Assembly (NCBI RefSeq): GCF_006494425.1
Contig: NZ_VHIV01000005.1
Location: forward strand, 62,001-126,000
Origin: Bacillus dicomae
GTDB lineage: Bacteria; Bacillota; Bacilli; Bacillales; Bacillaceae_G
Direction of reading: 5' to 3'
DNA: 64,000 nt
Below the pieces are notes generated by a model. That model worked only from the letters and a program-made list of their open reading frames with translations, did no database searches and had not been told where the DNA came from. Below are positions 63,917 through 64,000 of the stretch, piece by piece. Position numbers and translations under genes: made by a program. Each line of letters begins with the position of its first letter. The first letter of the stretch is position 1.

Positions 63917-64000
63917 TGTTTCCATCTTCGAAATACGCTGTAGCAACTTCTTCAGGATTACGATTATTTCCACATGCTGCAAGTGCTGTAACTAATAAAG
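63898..64000 (-). pseudogene. Lipoprotein, partial at window edge and probably truncated
   Basis: The frame entering from the right edge reads LLVTALAACGNNRNPEEVAT and stops after 34 codons, inside a hairpin. LAAC is a lipobox, so this is a lipoprotein N-terminus. Only about 26 residues follow the Cys, much shorter than lipoproteins with such a start, which suggests a truncated gene. The start codon is outside the window. Confidence 0.55.

Overview
The window reads as chromosome of a Bacillus cereus group bacterium. The evidence is low GC, Bacillus-type ribosome sites, a cereolysin O gene with a PlcR box, a BclA-like collagen protein with an exosporium leader, SLH and LPXTG surface proteins, and at least five recognisable copies plus remnants of the bcr1 repeat (boundary TTTAT, starts TTTATCCCGC, ends AGTTTCACTTTAT). 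No rRNA, tRNA, CRISPR array or intact insertion sequence was found.

Layout. 0-9.5 kb: maltose acetyltransferase and a ROK repressor sharing a palindromic operator, then small metabolic enzymes (VOC, NUDIX, GNAT, tyrosine phosphatase, YjjG-type nucleotidase) and an XRE/DUF3796 pair. 9.6-20.6 kb: an ABC exporter, an SDR, a lipoprotein, an exosporium collagen-like protein, an alkaline phosphatase remnant, a short pyruvate kinase, LysR/YczE, and a second-type histidyl-tRNA synthetase preceded by what looks like a complete leader-peptide attenuator with three His codons. 20.8-28.4 kb: Cys-tRNA deacylase, an internally duplicated small protein between direct repeats, an RdmC/EstT-like hydrolase preceded by a nine-codon leader ending Arg-Leu-Arg, an XRE/hydrolase pair whose hydrolase reads into a bcr1 remnant, and a secreted nuclease with a PlcR box. 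28.4-37 kb: YfcC transporter, RraA-like protein, and a surface-to-membrane uptake operon (LPXTG transcobalamin-like protein, DUF4430 lipoprotein, ECF T, fused A and S components) behind a structured, terminator-bearing leader. 37-43 kb: a SAM riboswitch in front of an unknown small gene, SWIM and flavodoxin-like proteins, a short-chain fatty acid carrier, then a PSM-like 26-residue peptide ORF followed by cereolysin O under one PlcR box. 43-54 kb: yvaF-yvaE-yvaD drug-efflux locus, a winged-helix-regulated ABC locus, serine hydrolase, MarR/MFS, a PHB-depolymerase-like hydrolase, MFS/NETI. 54-64 kb: SLH protein, AlkD-like protein, lipoprotein, SLH-anchored amidase, DnaD-like protein, penicillin acylase, and a truncated lipoprotein at the edge.

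The points most worth attention are the His-codon attenuator in front of hisS, the putative macrolide-sensing leader in front of the esterase-like gene, the PlcR-linked PSM-like peptide next to cereolysin O, the LPXTG/lipoprotein/ECF relay, and the SAM riboswitch with an uncharacterised gene. All functional statements come from reading motifs and context; no database search was run.
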